Positions 5,086-7,360 of a stretch of 7,360 bases of DNA are shown piece by piece; position 1 is the first letter of the stretch; each line of letters starts with the position of its first letter. Origin of the DNA: a bacterium (GTDB lineage Bacteria > Desulfobacterota > Binatia > UBA12015); the NCBI GenBank assembly GCA_029976905.1, contig JAPOLW010000178.1, forward strand, positions 1-7,360. Direction: 5' to 3'. The position numbers and the translations under genes were made by a program. The notes under the pieces are model-generated. The model worked only from the letters and a program-made list of their open reading frames with translations. It was not told where the DNA came from and ran no database searches.

Positions 5086-7360
5086 CTAGAACGCGTAGGT
5101 CAGTTCCGCGCCCCACAGGCGCGGGGCGGCGTAGGAGCGCTGGATGACGCCGAGAGGTCCGGCGAGGGGGAGGACGGCGTCGAAGTAGGTTTCGTTGGTC
5201 AAATTCCGGCCCCAGAGGGCGACCTGAGCCCGTTCGTCGAGAAAATCGTAGCTGAGCCGCGCGTTGATGAGATGAAAACCGCCCTGCGTGGCCTCCGGGA
5301 TCTCCGGGCCCACGAACATCTCGCTCGCCCGGTAGGCCCACTCGATCCGTGGCGTCAGGAATCCGGCGAGCCATCCCCGGCCTTCGATCGGGACGGAGTA
5401 TTGCGCGGTGACGAGCGAATTGTACTCCGGCGCATTGGGGAGTCGCTGGCCGGAGCGGTCGAGGGGCAGGGCGCCGCCGAGCGGATTGGTCGAGTTGGGG
5501 AAGGAGTCATAGCGCGCGTCGAGGTATCCGAGCATGGCGGTGAGCAGCAACCCGTCGATCGGGATGGCCTGGGCTTCGACCTCCACGCCGCGAATCGTCG
5601 CCTTGGCGGCATTGAGCGTCAGTTGTCGGGCGGTGATGGTTCCATCGGGGTTCGTGGTGGTCTCGAGTTGGGTGCGCTGGATGTCGTCGTAACGGCTGTC
5701 GAAGAGCGCCAGATTCATCGTGAGCCGCTCTTCGAGTGCGATGACCTTCGCGCCGGGTTCGAAGTTGTCGAGGGTCTCGGGCTGGTAGGGAATCAAACCC
5801 GCCGTCGGTTCTCCCTGTAGAACCGCATTCAGTCCACCACCCTTGAAGCCACGTGAGTAGGTGAAATACGTCATCAGGTGGTCGAGTCCGGTCGGCTCGA
5901 GCCATTGCGGTGGAGCAAAGAGAGAGACGCTCGCCATCGGTGTCCACGAGCGGAAGACAGCGCTGTCCCGGACGTCGACGAGTACCTGCTCGTCCTCGGG
6001 TAGGTTCAGATTGCGATTTACCTGCCGCCCGCGCTTTTCGTCCTCGGTGTAACGCAGGCCCGCGGTGGCGCTCAGCCAATCGGTCGGGGTGACGGTTCCC
6101 TGCGCGAAGAGGGCCCAGGTGAAGTTGTCGCTCAGAACGCGGTTGACATTGCGTTGGTTGACCAGCGGGACCAGGAGTCCGTTGTTGCGGTCGCCCGTTT
6201 CCCAGAAGAGGAACGCGCCGGTGACGAGGTCGATCCGGTCCTCCCAGGCGGACGCGGCGAGCTGGAACTCCTGTTGGATCTGCTGGGCCTGTCCGGGGCG
6301 GCCGTCGACCGGGTCGGTGCCGCCGAGGTTGGCGAGTTGAAGGACGGTGAGGTCGGTGGCGTCGAGATCGGTGCGCGACGGGCTTCTCTGCTGACGCCAC
6401 GACGTGATCGACTTGGCGCTGATCTCCCGGAGTGGCCCGAAGTCACCGGCGTCGTATTGCACCGTGCCCCAGGTTCCCCACGAGGAGGTTGCCGCGATCT
6501 GGTTGGCGTCGGTCGAGATGACACGGGGGCCGGTCTCGGCGCAACGCGCGTAGTACTCGGGGCTCCCCAGGGCGCCCGGTTGGATGAAGACGCACTCTCC
6601 GCTCGGGCTGTGGATCTGATCCTTGAACCAGCTGCCGCTGACGTCGATCGCAAGGTCCTCGAGTGGCAGAAAGCGAAGAGAGCCGATGAACGAAAGACCG
6701 TTCTCTTCGCCCCAATACGCGTCGAAATTCCGATTGTACGCGTATCCCCGGCGGTTGCGCGACGCGAAGGCGATGCGCGAGAAGAGCTTGTCGTCCAACC
6801 AACCGATCCGGATCGGGACGTCGACGCTCAATCGTGTGCGGATCTGACCGAGGTTACCCGGGCGCAACGAGATGGTCGCCTGTAGGTCCTCGGCCGGACG
6901 GGTCGTCGTCACGCTCACGGCTCCGCCGACGGTATTCTTTCCGAAGAGGGTTCCCTGCGGGCCGCGCAGGACCTCGATCGACTGGATGTCGACGACGTCG
7001 AAGATCGAGCCCTGGGCGCGCGGGAGATAGACCCCGTCGACGTAGAGTCCGACTCCCGGGTCGAAGGAGATCCCCGTTCCCGACGTGCCCACACCCCGGA
7101 TCACGATCTGGGCGACCTGGCGGCTGGCGCCGCCCAGGATGGTGAGGTTCGGGACCAGCTGTTGGATTTCGTCCAGCCGGGTGACGTTCGAGTTCTGCAG
7201 TGCGGCCGCCCCGAGGGCGGTGACGGCAATCGGGGTGTCCTCCAGGAATTCTTCGCGCTTGCGCGCGGTCACCGTGATCTCCTCGACCCGGGCGAGCGAA
7301 CGCAGACCTTTGCCCTCGTTCTCGGCGCCGCTCTCCAGCACTCCCTCGGCGGATCGGGCC
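5086..7360 (-). CDS. TonB-dependent outer-membrane receptor, N-terminus beyond the window edge
   Basis: An outer-membrane active transporter with an N-terminal plug and 22-stranded barrel, energised by TonB-ExbB-ExbD. At least 757 residues lie in the window and the frame stays open to the right edge. The signal peptide is missing here, so the true start lies outside; a GTG at 7339-7341 is unlikely to be the start. Numbering from that GTG, a TonB-box-like EEITVTA is at 20-26, the plug begins at DTPIAVTA (35-42), IRGVG is at 81-85, and the classic IEVLRGPQGTLFGKNTVGGA is at 122-141. The C-terminus ends LTYAF, with the terminal Phe recognised by the barrel assembly machinery. I see only two cysteines, at 250 and 267, in what is probably an external loop, suggesting a disulfide. 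This iron-complex/FyuA-like subtype is common in catabolic Gram-negative bacteria; the ligand (siderophore, vitamin or organic substrate) cannot be inferred. No tonB or exbBD genes are nearby. Confidence 0.95.
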   Translation of the reverse strand, partial: ARSAEGVLESGAENEGKGLRSLARVEEITVTARKREEFLEDTPIAVTALGAAALQNSNVTRLDEIQQLVPNLTILGGASRQVAQIVIRGVGTSGTGISFDPGVGLYVDGVYLPRAQGSIFDVVDIQSIEVLRGPQGTLFGKNTVGGAVSVTTTRPAEDLQATISLRPGNLGQIRTRLSVDVPIRIGWLDDKLFSRIAFASRNRRGYAYNRNFDAYWGEENGLSFIGSLRFLPLEDLAIDVSGSWFKDQIHSPSGECVFIQPGALGSPEYYARCAETGPRVISTDANQIAATSSWGTWGTVQYDAGDFGPLREISAKSITSWRQQRSPSRTDLDATDLTVLQLANLGGTDPVDGRPGQAQQIQQEFQLAASAWEDRIDLVTGAFLFWETGDRNNGLLVPLVNQRNVNRVLSDNFTWALFAQGTVTPTDWLSATAGLRYTEDEKRGRQVNRNLNLPEDEQVLVDVRDSAVFRSWTPMASVSLFAPPQWLEPTGLDHLMTYFTYSRGFKGGGLNAVLQGEPTAGLIPYQPETLDNFEPGAKVIALEERLTMNLALFDSRYDDIQRTQLETTTNPDGTITARQLTLNAAKATIRGVEVEAQAIPIDGLLLTAMLGYLDARYDSFPNSTNPLGGALPLDRSGQRLPNAPEYNSLVTAQYSVPIEGRGWLAGFLTPRIEWAYRASEMFVGPEIPEATQGGFHLINARLSYDFLDERAQVALWGRNLTNETYFDAVLPLAGPLGVIQRSYAAPRLWGAELTYAF

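Noticed and set aside
6154..6885. 243-residue plus-strand frame inside the TonB receptor, and a similar one at 5272-5820
   Set aside because: Antisense shadows of a receptor with full plug and barrel signatures; the Gly/Val/Glu/Asp-rich composition is typical of such shadows.

Overview
The window is GC-rich and gene-dense. It comes from a Gram-negative bacterium, because it encodes a large outer-membrane TonB-dependent receptor that ends in the terminal Phe typical of outer-membrane barrels. The mix of crotonase-fold CoA enzymes, an SDR dehydrogenase and a big orphan receptor is what one sees in aerobic, lipid- or xenobiotic-degrading lineages such as Myxococcota, Binatota or some Proteobacteria. 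That taxonomic placement is inference only; no marker gene is present.

Layout, left to right. A short-chain dehydrogenase/reductase lies on the minus strand (88-834). Divergent from it, on the plus strand, are a single-domain universal stress protein (944-1396) and a six-transmembrane voltage-gated K+-type channel with a C-terminal four-cysteine zinc ribbon (1511-2338). The 114-base gap between those two holds several perfect dyads. The channel converges on an inositol-monophosphatase-family phosphatase on the minus strand (2379-3209). Divergent from the phosphatase, across a very GC-rich spacer with two adjacent hairpins, is a plus-strand pair of crotonase-superfamily genes (3335-4144 and 4188-5009). 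The second carries the Asp/Glu/Asp triad of dienoyl-CoA isomerase at exactly the family spacing. The pair converges on a TonB-dependent receptor on the minus strand (5086 to beyond the right edge), whose signal peptide lies outside the window.

How the genes may work together. The two crotonase genes probably form a small operon serving beta-oxidation of unsaturated acyl-CoAs, one shifting conjugated double bonds and the other hydrating or isomerising. The usp-channel pair looks like a stress/ion-homeostasis unit. The SDR, phosphatase and receptor are single genes with no demonstrated link to these. No intergenic stretch exceeds about 130 bases. No RNA gene, mobile element, CRISPR array or long repeat was seen.

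Overall this is mostly ordinary chromosomal sequence. The points worth a second look are the dyad cluster before the channel gene, the hairpin that overlaps a possible phosphatase start, the active-site variation between the two crotonases, and the altered ATP-binding motif in the stress protein.
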